From: CAYMPH01 sp964529415
GTDB lineage: Bacteria; Spirochaetota; UBA4802; UBA5550
Direction of reading: 5' to 3'
DNA: 64,000 bases
Assembly (NCBI GenBank): GCA_964529415.1
Contig: CAZGWD010000014.1
Coordinates: forward strand, 29,317 to 93,316
This document shows, in pieces, positions 1 to 9,289 of the stretch. A model generated the notes under the pieces. That model was not told the DNA's origin, did not search any database, and saw only the letters and a program-made list of their open reading frames with translations. The position numbers and the translations under genes were made by a program. Numbering within the stretch: position 1 is the stretch's first letter; every line of letters starts with the position of its first letter.

Positions 1-30
1 GTTTTTAAAAAACCGCAGATCGGATCAGAC

Positions 31-1845
31 ATGGGTAAAGATACTATCCCGTTTGAAACTGATAATAAATCCTACGACGCGCAATCGGAAAACAAGCACA
101 TAATCCGCGGGAAAGAAAGCTATTTAAAAGGTTATATGACAGATGCCGTGGCTGAATTCAACGAGGCGCTTGAATCGGACGCAGGCAATAAGGATAAGGC
201 AATCGCACTGATATACCTCGCGATAATATCTGACTCAAAAAGCAAATATGATGAAGCTATTACCTATTTAAACAGAGCCCAGAATTATGATAAAAAAAAT
301 CCGGACATTTATAAAAATCTCGCCATTGTCTACAGGCATAAAAAAGATTACGGTAATGCGATAAAATATACCAAGGAAACACTTTCCCTGAACAACAGGG
401 ATCCGGGCACAGTCACTCTGCTCGGAAACATATATTTTGAAACAGGCAAATATAAAGATGCCATTGAGCAGTATAATGAAGCTCTCAAGTCAAGTCCTGA
501 GAACGGAGCGATCATATATAATTTAGGGTCGGCGCATTTCAGGGACGGCGATGAATTTTCCGCAATAGAATATTACAAAAAAGCAGGTTCAGTCGACAGG
601 ATCGGGGATGTTGCCCACAAGGCTTATTCAAAGCTCGGGGTGATATTTACAGAGCGCAGAAGTTTTGATGAGGCGGAAAAATATCTCAAAATGGCTATTT
701 CAATCAGGCCGAATGATGCTCTGAACAGGTACAATTTAGGCATTGCATATCTGCGCCAGAAAAAAGAAAAGCCAGCGCTTGAAGAATTTATTAAATCCGA
801 AGAGCTCGGCGCTAATGACGCTGCGATGCTCGAAAATGTTGCTGAAGCTTTTTTCTCAGTTAAGGATTTTGACAGAAGCTTAAATGTTTATGAAAAACTT
901 TATGCTGTAAATTCCCGGAATGTTAAAATTCTTTCAAGAATGGGAGAGATTTATTACGAAAAGGGCGAGCTTGACAAGGCGTATCAGGTATTCAAGAGAA
1001 TTACAACTATCGAGCCTGCAACTGAGAATGCGCGCGTTGCATATATAAACATGGGAAACATTCTTGATGATATGCAGAGATTCGATGAATCAATTGAGGC
1101 ATACAAAGCGTCTCTTGCGATCAGTCCCAAGGACGATTCTGCATTATACAATCTTGGAATTGCATACAAGCACGCAGGCAAGCCTGAACTTGCTGTTGAA
1201 GCATGGAAAAACGCATCCTCTCTGAACAGGGACGATCCTAAGCCTCTGCTTGCAGTTGCGGATTTTTATTATGAAAAAAACTTTTACGACCTTGCTGAAC
1301 GCACATACCAGGATCTCATCTCAAAATGGCCGAGAGTGCAGGAAGCCCATTTTAAAATGGCAACTATTTACTACAAGAGAGATCAGTATGAATATGCTCT
1401 CAAGGCTTACAAAAGAGTAATTGAGCTCGATGAAAAAAATGATATGGCAAGACGCGCTTATATCAACATCGCTGTTCTTTCTTCCAAAACCAAGCATGAC
1501 GAGGAATCAGCCAATGAATCGATCAGAATGATTCAGAAAGCTCTTCTGATTAAACCGGACGATCCTGAAGCGCTCTTTTCATTGGGTCTTATGTATTTTC
1601 ATAAAGAAATGTACGACAAGGCAGTTGATACTTTTTATCAGGCATTAAAGGGAGCGCGTGAGAGCTCACTAATTGCTCAGTCATATAACAATATAGGAAA
1701 AAGCTATTATAAGAAAAAAAATTATAAAAAAGCGCTGCAGGCTTTCACCCGCGCTGTTGATGAAGATTCATCTAATGAAGAAATACGTCTGAACAGAAAA
1801 ACTGCAATGCAGGCTTATGAGCAGGAAATGGCTCTTTCAAGATAG
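31..1845 (+). CDS. TPR-repeat protein, possibly 5'-truncated by window edge
   Basis: This 604-residue protein is made almost entirely of tetratricopeptide repeats. Helical 34-residue units with the usual small/large pattern (for example 'ALNRYNLGIAYLRQ' and 'DSALYNLGIAYKHAG') run from about residue 20 to 590, roughly fifteen units. TPR arrays are protein-protein scaffolds; no enzymatic domain is visible. The reading frame stays open upstream of the ATG at 31 all the way to base 1, and no strong ribosome binding site precedes that ATG, so the gene may begin outside the window. No signal peptide is seen from this start. The dGTPase-like gene follows 31 bases downstream on the same strand. The partner is unknown. 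Confidence 0.85.
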   Translation: MGKDTIPFETDNKSYDAQSENKHIIRGKESYLKGYMTDAVAEFNEALESDAGNKDKAIALIYLAIISDSKSKYDEAITYLNRAQNYDKKNPDIYKNLAIVYRHKKDYGNAIKYTKETLSLNNRDPGTVTLLGNIYFETGKYKDAIEQYNEALKSSPENGAIIYNLGSAHFRDGDEFSAIEYYKKAGSVDRIGDVAHKAYSKLGVIFTERRSFDEAEKYLKMAISIRPNDALNRYNLGIAYLRQKKEKPALEEFIKSEELGANDAAMLENVAEAFFSVKDFDRSLNVYEKLYAVNSRNVKILSRMGEIYYEKGELDKAYQVFKRITTIEPATENARVAYINMGNILDDMQRFDESIEAYKASLAISPKDDSALYNLGIAYKHAGKPELAVEAWKNASSLNRDDPKPLLAVADFYYEKNFYDLAERTYQDLISKWPRVQEAHFKMATIYYKRDQYEYALKAYKRVIELDEKNDMARRAYINIAVLSSKTKHDEESANESIRMIQKALLIKPDDPEALFSLGLMYFHKEMYDKAVDTFYQALKGARESSLIAQSYNNIGKSYYKKKNYKKALQAFTRAVDEDSSNEEIRLNRKTAMQAYEQEMALSR

Positions 1846-1876
1846 TTCCATGATTTTTTGAGGTTCCCGAAACACC

Positions 1877-3037
1877 ATGACAAATTTTAAAAGAATAACG
1901 CGCCGGCAATTTGAAAAGATGGAAGAACGGTCACTTGCGCCGTATGCTGCCCGCTCATCCATGTCAAAAGGAAGAAAGTATCCCGATGATAAACATCCCT
2001 ACAGAACAGAATTCCAGAGAGACAGGGAAAGAATAATTCACTGCAAGGCATTCAGAAGACTTGAATACAAAACGCAGGTTTTCCTCAATCATGAAGGCGA
2101 TCATTACAGAACAAGGCTTACCCACACAATTGAAGTTGCACAGATAGCGCGTACTATAGCAAGAGCCTTGAGACTGAACGAGGATCTCGCAGAAAGTATC
2201 GCTCTTGCCCACGATCTCGGCCACACCCCATTCGGCCATGCAGGTGAAAAAGCCCTGGATATACTGTTAAATGAGACCGGCGGTTTTGAGCATAACAGAC
2301 AGAGCCTCAGAGTTGTTGAAGTTCTTGAAAATAATTACAGTTCTTTCCCGGGATTAAACCTGACATGGGAAACACGTGAAGGAATAATCAAGCATTCTTC
2401 TTCATACGACAGGCCTGACATTTCAGACTATAATCCGGAAGAGATGCCCTCTCTTGAAGCCCAGATCATTGATTATGCCGATGAAATTGCCTACAACAAT
2501 CACGACCTCGATGACGGTCTTTCATCCGGGCTGCTGCATATCGAAGAAGTTGAAAAGCTGTCAATCTGGTCTATGATAAAAAATAAAAAAAGTGTTATTT
2601 CAAAAGACAGAAAACTTGCTTCAAGAGAAAAAATCCGCGAAATAATAAATATTTTATCAACGGATTTAATACAGAATACATATAATAATATTGAAAAAAA
2701 TTCTATTGATCTGTATGTTGACATTAAAATGTGCAGCTCAAAAATCGCATCATTCAGCCGTGAAATTGAAACTGCAAATGATGAGCTCAAAGATTTCCTG
2801 AGAGAAAAACTTTACAGCCACTACATGGTTGCGCGGATGACTTTAAAATCACAGAAAGTGGTACAGGAACTTTTTAATACATATTCAAGAAATCCTGAAA
2901 CACTGCCTCCGAATTATCAGGATATGATAAATAGAGACAGCCTGCTTCGTACAGTCACTGATTATATTGCAGGAATGACAGACAGATATGCGGTTGAAGA
3001 GTATAAAAAAATTACAGACCCTGCAGTAAAAGTTTAA
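1877..3037 (+). CDS. dgt: dGTPase-like HD-domain phosphohydrolase
   Basis: The 386-residue protein matches the deoxyguanosinetriphosphate triphosphohydrolase-like family, which cleaves dNTPs to deoxynucleoside and tripolyphosphate. The HD metal site is visible: His83 in 'RLTHTIEVAQ', then His112-Asp113 in 'AHDLGHTPFGHAGE', and a later Asp in 'IIDYADEIAYNNHD'. The N-terminal 'FQRDRERIIHCKAFRRLEYKTQV' region is also typical of the family. It lies just after the TPR gene and 29 bases before the VKOR-DsbA gene, so the three may be cotranscribed. Which nucleotide it prefers cannot be told from sequence. Confidence 0.92.
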   Translation: MTNFKRITRRQFEKMEERSLAPYAARSSMSKGRKYPDDKHPYRTEFQRDRERIIHCKAFRRLEYKTQVFLNHEGDHYRTRLTHTIEVAQIARTIARALRLNEDLAESIALAHDLGHTPFGHAGEKALDILLNETGGFEHNRQSLRVVEVLENNYSSFPGLNLTWETREGIIKHSSSYDRPDISDYNPEEMPSLEAQIIDYADEIAYNNHDLDDGLSSGLLHIEEVEKLSIWSMIKNKKSVISKDRKLASREKIREIINILSTDLIQNTYNNIEKNSIDLYVDIKMCSSKIASFSREIETANDELKDFLREKLYSHYMVARMTLKSQKVVQELFNTYSRNPETLPPNYQDMINRDSLLRTVTDYIAGMTDRYAVEEYKKITDPAVKV

Positions 3038-3066
3038 AACAATATACTATTGGAGAAAATTTTATC

Positions 3067-4287
3067 ATGAAAAAATTCATTAACTTCATTCTGATTCTGT
3101 CGGCAATCGGGGCAGTATTATCCGGAATACTGCTTGTTCAGCATTATAATCCGGAATCAAATTTCGGCCTGCTCTCGTGCGGGAACGGGATTGTAAATCC
3201 ATGCCAGACATTAAGCCAGTCTGTTATCGGATCTTTTATAGGAATACCGCTTGCAGCTTACGGGCTTTTCTTTTATCTTTTTGTACTTTTCCTGAGCTTA
3301 ATTGCAGATTTCTCAAATAAAAAATATCTGAATATTGCCACAGTTATTATTCTTCCATTATCCGTCATGGCTCTTGTATTGGATATTTTTCTTTTCAGCA
3401 CACTTATTTATTTAGGAGAATACTGCAAGCTCTGCATTTCAACATATATAGTAAATATTATTATTCTCGGCCTTTCAATTGCAGCGTTTCTTGATATTAA
3501 AAAAACAGAAAATACGGGGTTTGTTGATATCATAAAAGATTTCTTTTCGGATAATGATGAATCTTCAAACAAAAAAGCCGCATATTCTTCATTTTCAATT
3601 CTTGTATTTTTTCTGTTTTTTTCAGTTTTTTCAATGAACTATATTTTAAATTTAAAAAGCGACAACTCGCCTGTTTCCAAGGAAGATATTAAAAATTTCA
3701 CTATGGGATTCTATTCATCACGCGTGGAGGATATAAAATTCCCGGAAAGCAATCTTGTAATTGGCAATCCAAATGCTCCGATAGCAATATATGCATTTAC
3801 TGATTTTCTCTGCAGCGCGTGCTATGAATTTTACAAAGTGGAAAAATATCTTCTTTCAAAATTTAAAGATAAGGTAAAAATTGTGTATTTTAATTTCCCG
3901 CTTGATAGCGACTGCAATAAAAAAGTCCGTACAATATATCCAAATTCCTGCACTGCTTCCAGAGCCATGACACAGGCTGCAAACAGCGGAAATTTTGAAG
4001 AATATCTTATAGAGCATTTCAAGGATTATAAAAGCATACATGATAAATACAGTGTGGAAAAAGCCATTTCACTTCTTCCGGGAAAAATTGATAAAATTAA
4101 ATTTCAGGAAAGCATGAAATCACAAGCTGTGTCAGATTTGCTGGAAAGCCATTTAGATTTTGCTGAGAAATTAGGCATACAGTCAACTCCAACAATGTTT
4201 ATTTCAGGAAGAAGAATGTCTGGTTCTGCTCCGAAAGAAATGATGGAAGTTATTATTCAGAAAGAACTTGAGAAAACCGGAAGATAA
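3067..4287 (+). CDS. VKOR domain fused to DsbA-like thioredoxin
   Basis: This is a single-chain disulfide-forming enzyme of 406 residues. The N-terminal half is a membrane vitamin-K-epoxide-reductase domain with loop cysteines Cys38 and Cys46 and the quinone-site CxxC at Cys120/Cys123 ('CKLC'). A further hydrophobic helix at about 175-195 is followed by a periplasmic DsbA/thioredoxin domain with active site 'CSAC' (Cys249/Cys252) and the cis-proline loop 'STPTMF' (Pro375). In this family the thioredoxin domain oxidises exported proteins and VKOR passes the electrons to quinone. Here the quinone would be menaquinone, whose genes lie at 28-29.5 kb. A GGAGAAA ribosome binding site precedes the ATG. 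It replaces a separate DsbA/DsbB pair. Confidence 0.93.
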   Translation: MKKFINFILILSAIGAVLSGILLVQHYNPESNFGLLSCGNGIVNPCQTLSQSVIGSFIGIPLAAYGLFFYLFVLFLSLIADFSNKKYLNIATVIILPLSVMALVLDIFLFSTLIYLGEYCKLCISTYIVNIIILGLSIAAFLDIKKTENTGFVDIIKDFFSDNDESSNKKAAYSSFSILVFFLFFSVFSMNYILNLKSDNSPVSKEDIKNFTMGFYSSRVEDIKFPESNLVIGNPNAPIAIYAFTDFLCSACYEFYKVEKYLLSKFKDKVKIVYFNFPLDSDCNKKVRTIYPNSCTASRAMTQAANSGNFEEYLIEHFKDYKSIHDKYSVEKAISLLPGKIDKIKFQESMKSQAVSDLLESHLDFAEKLGIQSTPTMFISGRRMSGSAPKEMMEVIIQKELEKTGR

Positions 4288-4339
4288 ATTTTTTATAGGG
4301 AATTTTTTTAAAATTGAATAAAGGAATCTCATTAAATCA

Positions 4340-4687
4340 TTATTTTTTCTGAAATGACTTAAGGGATTCCTGTTCAGTTAAACTTATCTCGAGAATCTCG
4401 GAAATATTAGTCACGTTAAATGCTTCTCTGACTCCGGGATTAATGACTTCGCAGATTTTCAGTATCCTGTTATTCGTTTTCAATTTTCTGCGGATGGATA
4501 AAAATATTCTTAATCCTGAACTGCTGATTTCTTCAACATCCTTTAAATTGAGCAGCATATCTGCATTTGGGTCTTTGTTAATTAGAGCGTTTAATTCATT
4601 CTCAATAGAGGATGATGTCATCATATCCATATTAGGAGGCATATAGATAACATTTACATCTCCTATCTTTTTTGATATTAGTTCCAT
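4340..4687 (-). CDS. STAS-domain anti-sigma factor antagonist
   Basis: A 115-residue single STAS domain. The hallmark turn 'EISSSGLRIFLSIRR' contains the serine (Ser56 by alignment with SpoIIAA Ser58) that is phosphorylated by a partner anti-sigma kinase in this family; the unphosphorylated form releases a sigma factor or other client. The Asp that usually precedes this serine is Ser here. A GGAGTG ribosome binding site lies just before the ATG. No kinase, phosphatase or sigma partner is adjacent, so the client is unknown. The gene is convergent with the VKOR-DsbA gene. Confidence 0.85.
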   Translation of the reverse strand: MELISKKIGDVNVIYMPPNMDMMTSSSIENELNALINKDPNADMLLNLKDVEEISSSGLRIFLSIRRKLKTNNRILKICEVINPGVREAFNVTNISEILEISLTEQESLKSFQKK

Positions 4688-4956
4688 AAGTCACTCCATT
4701 ATTTTAAATAAAGCAATTTAACTCCACTGCTTAATACATTATAATATTTATATATGAGTATAAATAAACCTTTTTTTTAAAATAATACCAATTCATGGAG
4801 AAAAAAGAACCTCTATTGCAGTAATTATTTAAATAATTTTACAATACTATAGATTCTATTCAATACCTGAAAAATTCTCAAAAAGATAATCGTTTTTTTG
4901 CAAGTTGCGAGGTTATTAACAGGAGATATCAATTCATTATTTATTGCAATTATTTT

Positions 4957-5235
4957 TCAATGTGAAGAGGTGCTATTGAATAAATCAAGCTTTTTATTCC
5001 TGTAATATACCAGCAAATCAATGCTGATCATGCTGAAATTTATGCAGTACAGAATAATAACCATATCAAAATAATAAAAAATTTTATGAAGAATTCCTGC
5101 AACATATCCAAGAAGTACTATAACCAGGAAAAAAATACTTTTCCCTTTATTAGTCCGTGAAATCCAGCTCTTATAAATTGAAACAGGCCATGCAGATCCA
5201 AAACAAACAAGCATCATTATTTCAAAAATACTCAT
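4957..5235 (-). CDS. Small three-helix membrane protein, PQ-loop-like
   Basis: A 92-residue protein with three predicted transmembrane helices (about residues 3-22, 33-52 and 57-77). The segment 'SAWPVSIYKSWISRTNKGKS' resembles the PQ-loop/SemiSWEET turn, and the layout resembles small conserved membrane proteins found in many anaerobes. A GAGG ribosome binding site precedes the ATG. Function is unknown; sugar or small-solute transport is only a guess from the fold. The 269 bases between this gene and the STAS gene are AT-rich and show no convincing gene. Confidence 0.7.
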   Translation of the reverse strand: MSIFEIMMLVCFGSAWPVSIYKSWISRTNKGKSIFFLVIVLLGYVAGILHKIFYYFDMVIILYCINFSMISIDLLVYYRNKKLDLFNSTSSH

Positions 5236-5437
5236 TGAGCAACCTCAAAAATATATAAGTGTAATCTTTTATCATACCCATTTTTTATGTGTAAGAAGCA
5301 GGAGATTCGGGGATAGAAGAGATAAGGAGATTTTTTTAATTCATTTACCAATATTTTATCTCCATTATCTCCACACATCTCTTCCGTCTCCTTTTCTTAC
5401 TCATTTACTCAAAAAAAAACAAACTCGATTAATAGTC

Positions 5438-7393
5438 TCAAAGCATTTCATACGGGTCCATATCAATCTCAAGATAAAGCCTGTTTCCTGACACTGAGCC
5501 TCTTGATTCAAGAATTACTTTTCTTAAATCATCAATACTCCTGGATTTCAATATTATATGATGCCTGAAATTTTTTGCAATTTTTGTAATCGGAGCAGAG
5601 GACGGTCCAAGCAGAATTATATTTAATTTATTTTTTTCAATACTTTGTGCCAGTGAAAATTTTAACTTCTCCGAAGCTTTTATAACTTCAGTTTCATCCT
5701 CACCGCGTATGAGAAGTCTTGCCAGCCTCGAGAATGGAGGATAATTCATTGCCTTTCTCGCAAGTGATTCATTTTTATAAAAGCCTGCATAGTCCTGATC
5801 AAGTAAAAATTTATAAACAGGATTTTCCGGATCATAGGTTTGTATTATCACCTTTCCCGGTGAATCCCCCCTGCCCGACCTGCCCGACACCTGCATCAGC
5901 AGAGAAAATATTCTTTCAGTTGCGCGGAAATCAGGAATATGCAGCCCGATATCAGCTGAAAGCACTCCCGCGACTGTTACATTCGCAAAATCAAAACCTT
6001 TAGCCACCATCTGTGTGCCGAGAAGAATATCAATATTACCGCAGCTCATATCTTCAATAAGATTATATGATGCGTCCTTTTTCCTGGATGTGTCCTGATC
6101 TAATCTGAATATTCTGAAATCTTTAAACTCCTCTGAAATTTCATCCTCAATCTTCTGTGTCCCTGAACCGACTTTTTCCATTCCAGCTGAACCGCATTTT
6201 CCGCAAACTTCAGGAAACGGTTTAGTAAATCCGCAGTAATGACAGAGCAAGTTCCCTTCACGGTGATAATTCATGCTTATAGAACATGAAGGGCATTCAA
6301 CTGTTGTGCCGCAATCTGCACAAACAACAAGAGGCGAGAAGCCTCTTCTGTTTAAAAGGAGAATTGCCTGTTTTCCTGAATCAACTGCTCTTTTTATATG
6401 CAGTTTCAACACAGAAGAAAGCAGCCCCTTCTCCCTTCCGGTTGTTTTTACAATTTCAATTTTCGGGAGTGTTGCGATTCCAAATCTTTTTTCAATCTTG
6501 TGTAGCTGCATAATTCCTTTCTCTGCAGCATAGAGAGATTCAATGGAAGGAGTTGCAGATCCCATTATAAGCAATGAGTTTTCTTTTTTGCTGCGGTAAA
6601 ATGCAAGTCTGCGCGCGTTGTATCTGGGCGTACTGTTTTCCTTATACGATCCGTCATGTTCCTCATCTACAATAATCAATCCCAGATCAGGACATTGTAG
6701 AAATACAGCAGATCTTGCGCCAACTGCAATCTTCACTTCACCACTGTAAAATTTTTTCCATGCTGCAAGTTTCTGATTGGCAGTGATCCCGCTATGATAA
6801 AGAATCATTTCCCTGCCGAAAACTTTAAACAGCCTTTTAAAAATCTGCGAAGACAGTGAAATCTCAGGCACAAGATAAATTACAGACTTTCCTCTTTTCA
6901 TCATCTCAAGAGCTGTTTCAATGTAAATTTCTGTTTTGCCGCTGCCTGTAACACCGAATATCAGGTGCTGTAAATTCCCATTATCATATGATTTTATTAT
7001 ATCATCAGATATTTTCTTCTGCTCTTCTGACAGAGATATAATCTGCGGTGCTTCAAGAACAAACCTGTCCTTCTGCCTGTTACCGCTTTTACCGGAGGAT
7101 GGTATTGCAGCTGATAGAGCTTCGCCAACTGATGAAATGTATTCTGATGCTGTATATCGGGCAAGATCCTGAAGCTTTTCCCCGAATACAGGCTCATTAT
7201 CAAATACTGCAATAATTTTTTTTACTTCAAATCCATCGGGTTTATTATTATGAATATGCGAGGTAAAACCTGTAACATTCCTTCCGGCAAAATTCACCTT
7301 AACACGCATGCCCATAGAAAGTTCCATTCCTTCAGGAATTGAGTATGTGAATGCCTTGTCGAGCGGGTATGCTAAATAAATATCAGCGTACAT
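5438..7393 (-). CDS. priA: Primosomal protein N' (replication restart helicase PriA)
   Basis: PriA is a superfamily 2 helicase that reloads the replisome at stalled forks. Walker A 'GVTGSGKTE' is at 147-155 and the DEEH box at 243-246. Eight zinc cysteines lie at 358, 361, 367, 370, 384, 387, 397 and 400, followed by helicase motifs V/VI ('LGTQMVAKGFDF', 'QVSGRSGRG'). At 651 residues it is shorter than the roughly 730-residue E. coli protein, mainly in the N-terminal DNA-binding part. It is the last gene of the rpoN-hpf-hprK-HPr-UDG-like run and overlaps the preceding coding region by 11 bases. Confidence 0.97.
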   Translation of the reverse strand: MYADIYLAYPLDKAFTYSIPEGMELSMGMRVKVNFAGRNVTGFTSHIHNNKPDGFEVKKIIAVFDNEPVFGEKLQDLARYTASEYISSVGEALSAAIPSSGKSGNRQKDRFVLEAPQIISLSEEQKKISDDIIKSYDNGNLQHLIFGVTGSGKTEIYIETALEMMKRGKSVIYLVPEISLSSQIFKRLFKVFGREMILYHSGITANQKLAAWKKFYSGEVKIAVGARSAVFLQCPDLGLIIVDEEHDGSYKENSTPRYNARRLAFYRSKKENSLLIMGSATPSIESLYAAEKGIMQLHKIEKRFGIATLPKIEIVKTTGREKGLLSSVLKLHIKRAVDSGKQAILLLNRRGFSPLVVCADCGTTVECPSCSISMNYHREGNLLCHYCGFTKPFPEVCGKCGSAGMEKVGSGTQKIEDEISEEFKDFRIFRLDQDTSRKKDASYNLIEDMSCGNIDILLGTQMVAKGFDFANVTVAGVLSADIGLHIPDFRATERIFSLLMQVSGRSGRGDSPGKVIIQTYDPENPVYKFLLDQDYAGFYKNESLARKAMNYPPFSRLARLLIRGEDETEVIKASEKLKFSLAQSIEKNKLNIILLGPSSAPITKIAKNFRHHIILKSRSIDDLRKVILESRGSVSGNRLYLEIDMDPYEML

Positions 7394-8048
7394 TTATTTC
7401 ATTTTTTTTAAACGAAAGCATTGCGAGTTTTATTGTATTCCATGCTTTCCGTTTCAAATCAGGGGTTTTTATCAGAGTAATAGGATGGTCAATATTATGC
7501 CAGGTGATGCCGATGCTTTCGTGAATTATTTTCTGAAGCGGCATAATATCACCCATTACAATAACCATAGATGGATTTATTTTTTTTAGTTCGAGAGCTA
7601 AAACTTCGAGGCAGTTTTCAACCATTCTGCTCGGCTTCATCATAAAATCATCAGACTCACATTTAACGAGACTGGTTGTATAGCATCTGGATAATTCAAG
7701 GCCTGTGGAAGAAATTATTTTCCTGAAAAGATCATCTGATTCTTTTTTTAAAACTCTAAGTTCAAGCCTGTTTAAGAGTCTCGGCGGGTTTAATACAATC
7801 ATAACCCTGTTTTCTCCTGATCCGATAGCATTGATTATTTCAGAAACATTCCCGCATTTCCCGCATTTTTGAATTAAATCTGCAATATTTTTATCGATGA
7901 AATCCGGATCTGGTTTTTTTTCTGCAGCTACAGGAGAGGCAATCCATTTTATTAAAGAATCAAGTTCTTCTTCATTTCTGTATAAAACAAACGAATTTAA
8001 TTTAGACGAGGTTTTTAATAAATAGATTAGATCATTATATGCAGACAT
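7383..8048 (-). CDS. Uracil-DNA glycosylase-superfamily Fe-S protein, atypical active site
   Basis: The 221-residue product resembles family 4 uracil-DNA glycosylases. Four cysteines in the Fe-S pattern are kept: Cys62/Cys65 ('CGKC'), then Cys130 and Cys146, fifteen residues apart, within 'TTSLVKC...NC'. The following 'INPSMVIVMGD' strand also fits. However, motif 1, normally GEAPG-type, reads 'LNPPRLLNRLE', and the usual C-terminal HPS/HPA motif is at best the degenerate 'DHPITL', so glycosylase activity is doubtful. I chose ATG at 8048, which comes 4 bases after the HPr stop (translational coupling). The longer frame to 8075 starts at TTG inside HPr. Confidence 0.7.
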   Translation of the reverse strand: MSAYNDLIYLLKTSSKLNSFVLYRNEEELDSLIKWIASPVAAEKKPDPDFIDKNIADLIQKCGKCGNVSEIINAIGSGENRVMIVLNPPRLLNRLELRVLKKESDDLFRKIISSTGLELSRCYTTSLVKCESDDFMMKPSRMVENCLEVLALELKKINPSMVIVMGDIMPLQKIIHESIGITWHNIDHPITLIKTPDLKRKAWNTIKLAMLSFKKNEINVR

Positions 8049-8052
8049 ATCA

Positions 8053-8316
8053 TTACGAATTAAATCCGCTTTCAATCATGGCAACAACGGAGTTCACTGC
8101 TTCATCGCATTTATCACCGCTTGCTCTTATCTTAAGTTTCGTTCCTGAAACTATAGCCAGGCTTAAAACAGACATTATCGACTTGCAGTCAGCTTCTATA
8201 TCACCTTTTATAAGAGTTACGCTGCAGGGATATTTCATGGCCTCTTTAACCAGCATCATCGCAGGGCGGGCATGAATGCCTGCGTCACTTGTTACGACCA
8301 CATCTTTTTCAACCAT
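8053..8316 (-). CDS. ptsH: HPr phosphocarrier protein
   Basis: An 87-residue HPr. His15 in 'GIHARPA' is the site phosphorylated by enzyme I, and Ser46 in 'CKSIMSVLSL' is the regulatory site phosphorylated by HPr kinase; both sit at the canonical positions. The gene overlaps the end of hprK by 8 bases, so kinase and target are made together. No PTS permease or enzyme I is in the window. The linkage to rpoN and a hibernation factor is the arrangement seen in PTS-Ntr-type regulatory clusters, suggesting a regulatory rather than sugar-uptake role (inference). Confidence 0.95.
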   Translation of the reverse strand: MVEKDVVVTSDAGIHARPAMMLVKEAMKYPCSVTLIKGDIEADCKSIMSVLSLAIVSGTKLKIRASGDKCDEAVNSVVAMIESGFNS

Positions 8317-9274
8317 CTATTTTGCAATCTCCCTTTTTCATCATTTCCTGCAGATTTTTATCAAGCTCCCGGGCGGAATAAATTCCAAAATACTTCAATC
8401 TCTGGTTTAATGCAGCTGTTTCAATTAATATAGGAATATTCCTTCCGGGTTTTACAGGAACAACCATGTATGGAACATCAATTCCAAGTATATTATAAGT
8501 CTGTTCATCAAGCCCAAGCCTGTCGTAAACTTTTTCGCTGTCCCATTCCTCCAGGTTTGTAATAAAATCAATGCTCTGATTATCACGAACAGATCTTATC
8601 CCGAAGATATCCTTAACATTGATTATTCCTATTCCCCTGATCTCCATGTGGTGTTTTAAAATCGGGGAACTTGCGCCTCCTATTAAAGCAGATTCATCAA
8701 TTTTTTTTATTTCAATGGCATCATCTGCAACAAGCCTGTGGCCTCTTTCAAGCAGTTCAAGTGCGCATTCGCTCTTGCCTGCGCCGCTTTTACCCATAAT
8801 AAGAACTCCGACACCGTAAACCTCAACAAGAGTTGCATGAAGATTTGCTGATGGAGCGAACAAATCATCCATAACATGTATTAGCAAGCTTATAAATCTT
8901 GTAGTGCCAAGTGAAGTTTTTAGAATAGGAACATTCTTTTCAGTTGCAATTTTGATGAACATTTCGCAAGGTACTTCATCGTGCGTGAATATGCAGCATA
9001 ATACATCATAGGAAAAAAACATTCTGAGCGTCTCTTCTAATTTTTCAGGTGACAAATTCCTTAGAAATGCAGATTCGCCCATACCGAATATCTGAATTCT
9101 GTCAAAAGCAAAAAATTCAGTAAATCCGGCTAAGGTAAGGCCTGGCCTGTTGATATCTCCAACTTTCACTTCACCGGATAGACCAACCTCGCCTGAAATT
9201 GTTTCAAGCTGAAGATTGATCTTTCCTTTATTATGAAGAATATCTTTTAATAATATTTTTTTTCCCATTCTCAA
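8309..9274 (-). CDS. hprK: HPr kinase/phosphorylase
   Basis: The 321-residue protein phosphorylates and dephosphorylates HPr at Ser46. The N-terminal regulatory domain (about 1-135) is followed by the P-loop kinase core with Walker A 'GKSGAGKS' at 161-168, the 'DDAIEI' acidic motif near 184-189 and the family signature 'MEIRGIGIINVKDIFG'. It precedes HPr with an 8-base overlap and follows the hibernation-factor gene after 15 bases. An alternative start is Met3; the difference is trivial. Confidence 0.95.
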   Translation of the reverse strand: MRMGKKILLKDILHNKGKINLQLETISGEVGLSGEVKVGDINRPGLTLAGFTEFFAFDRIQIFGMGESAFLRNLSPEKLEETLRMFFSYDVLCCIFTHDEVPCEMFIKIATEKNVPILKTSLGTTRFISLLIHVMDDLFAPSANLHATLVEVYGVGVLIMGKSGAGKSECALELLERGHRLVADDAIEIKKIDESALIGGASSPILKHHMEIRGIGIINVKDIFGIRSVRDNQSIDFITNLEEWDSEKVYDRLGLDEQTYNILGIDVPYMVVPVKPGRNIPILIETAALNQRLKYFGIYSARELDKNLQEMMKKGDCKIDG

Positions 9275-9289
9275 TAATTACCTGAAAGA

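Noticed and set aside
6273..6533. Plus-strand open frames inside priA, and similar ones inside rpoB, rpoC, pyrG and lysC
   Set aside because: They are antisense shadows with no ribosome binding sites or recognisable protein features.
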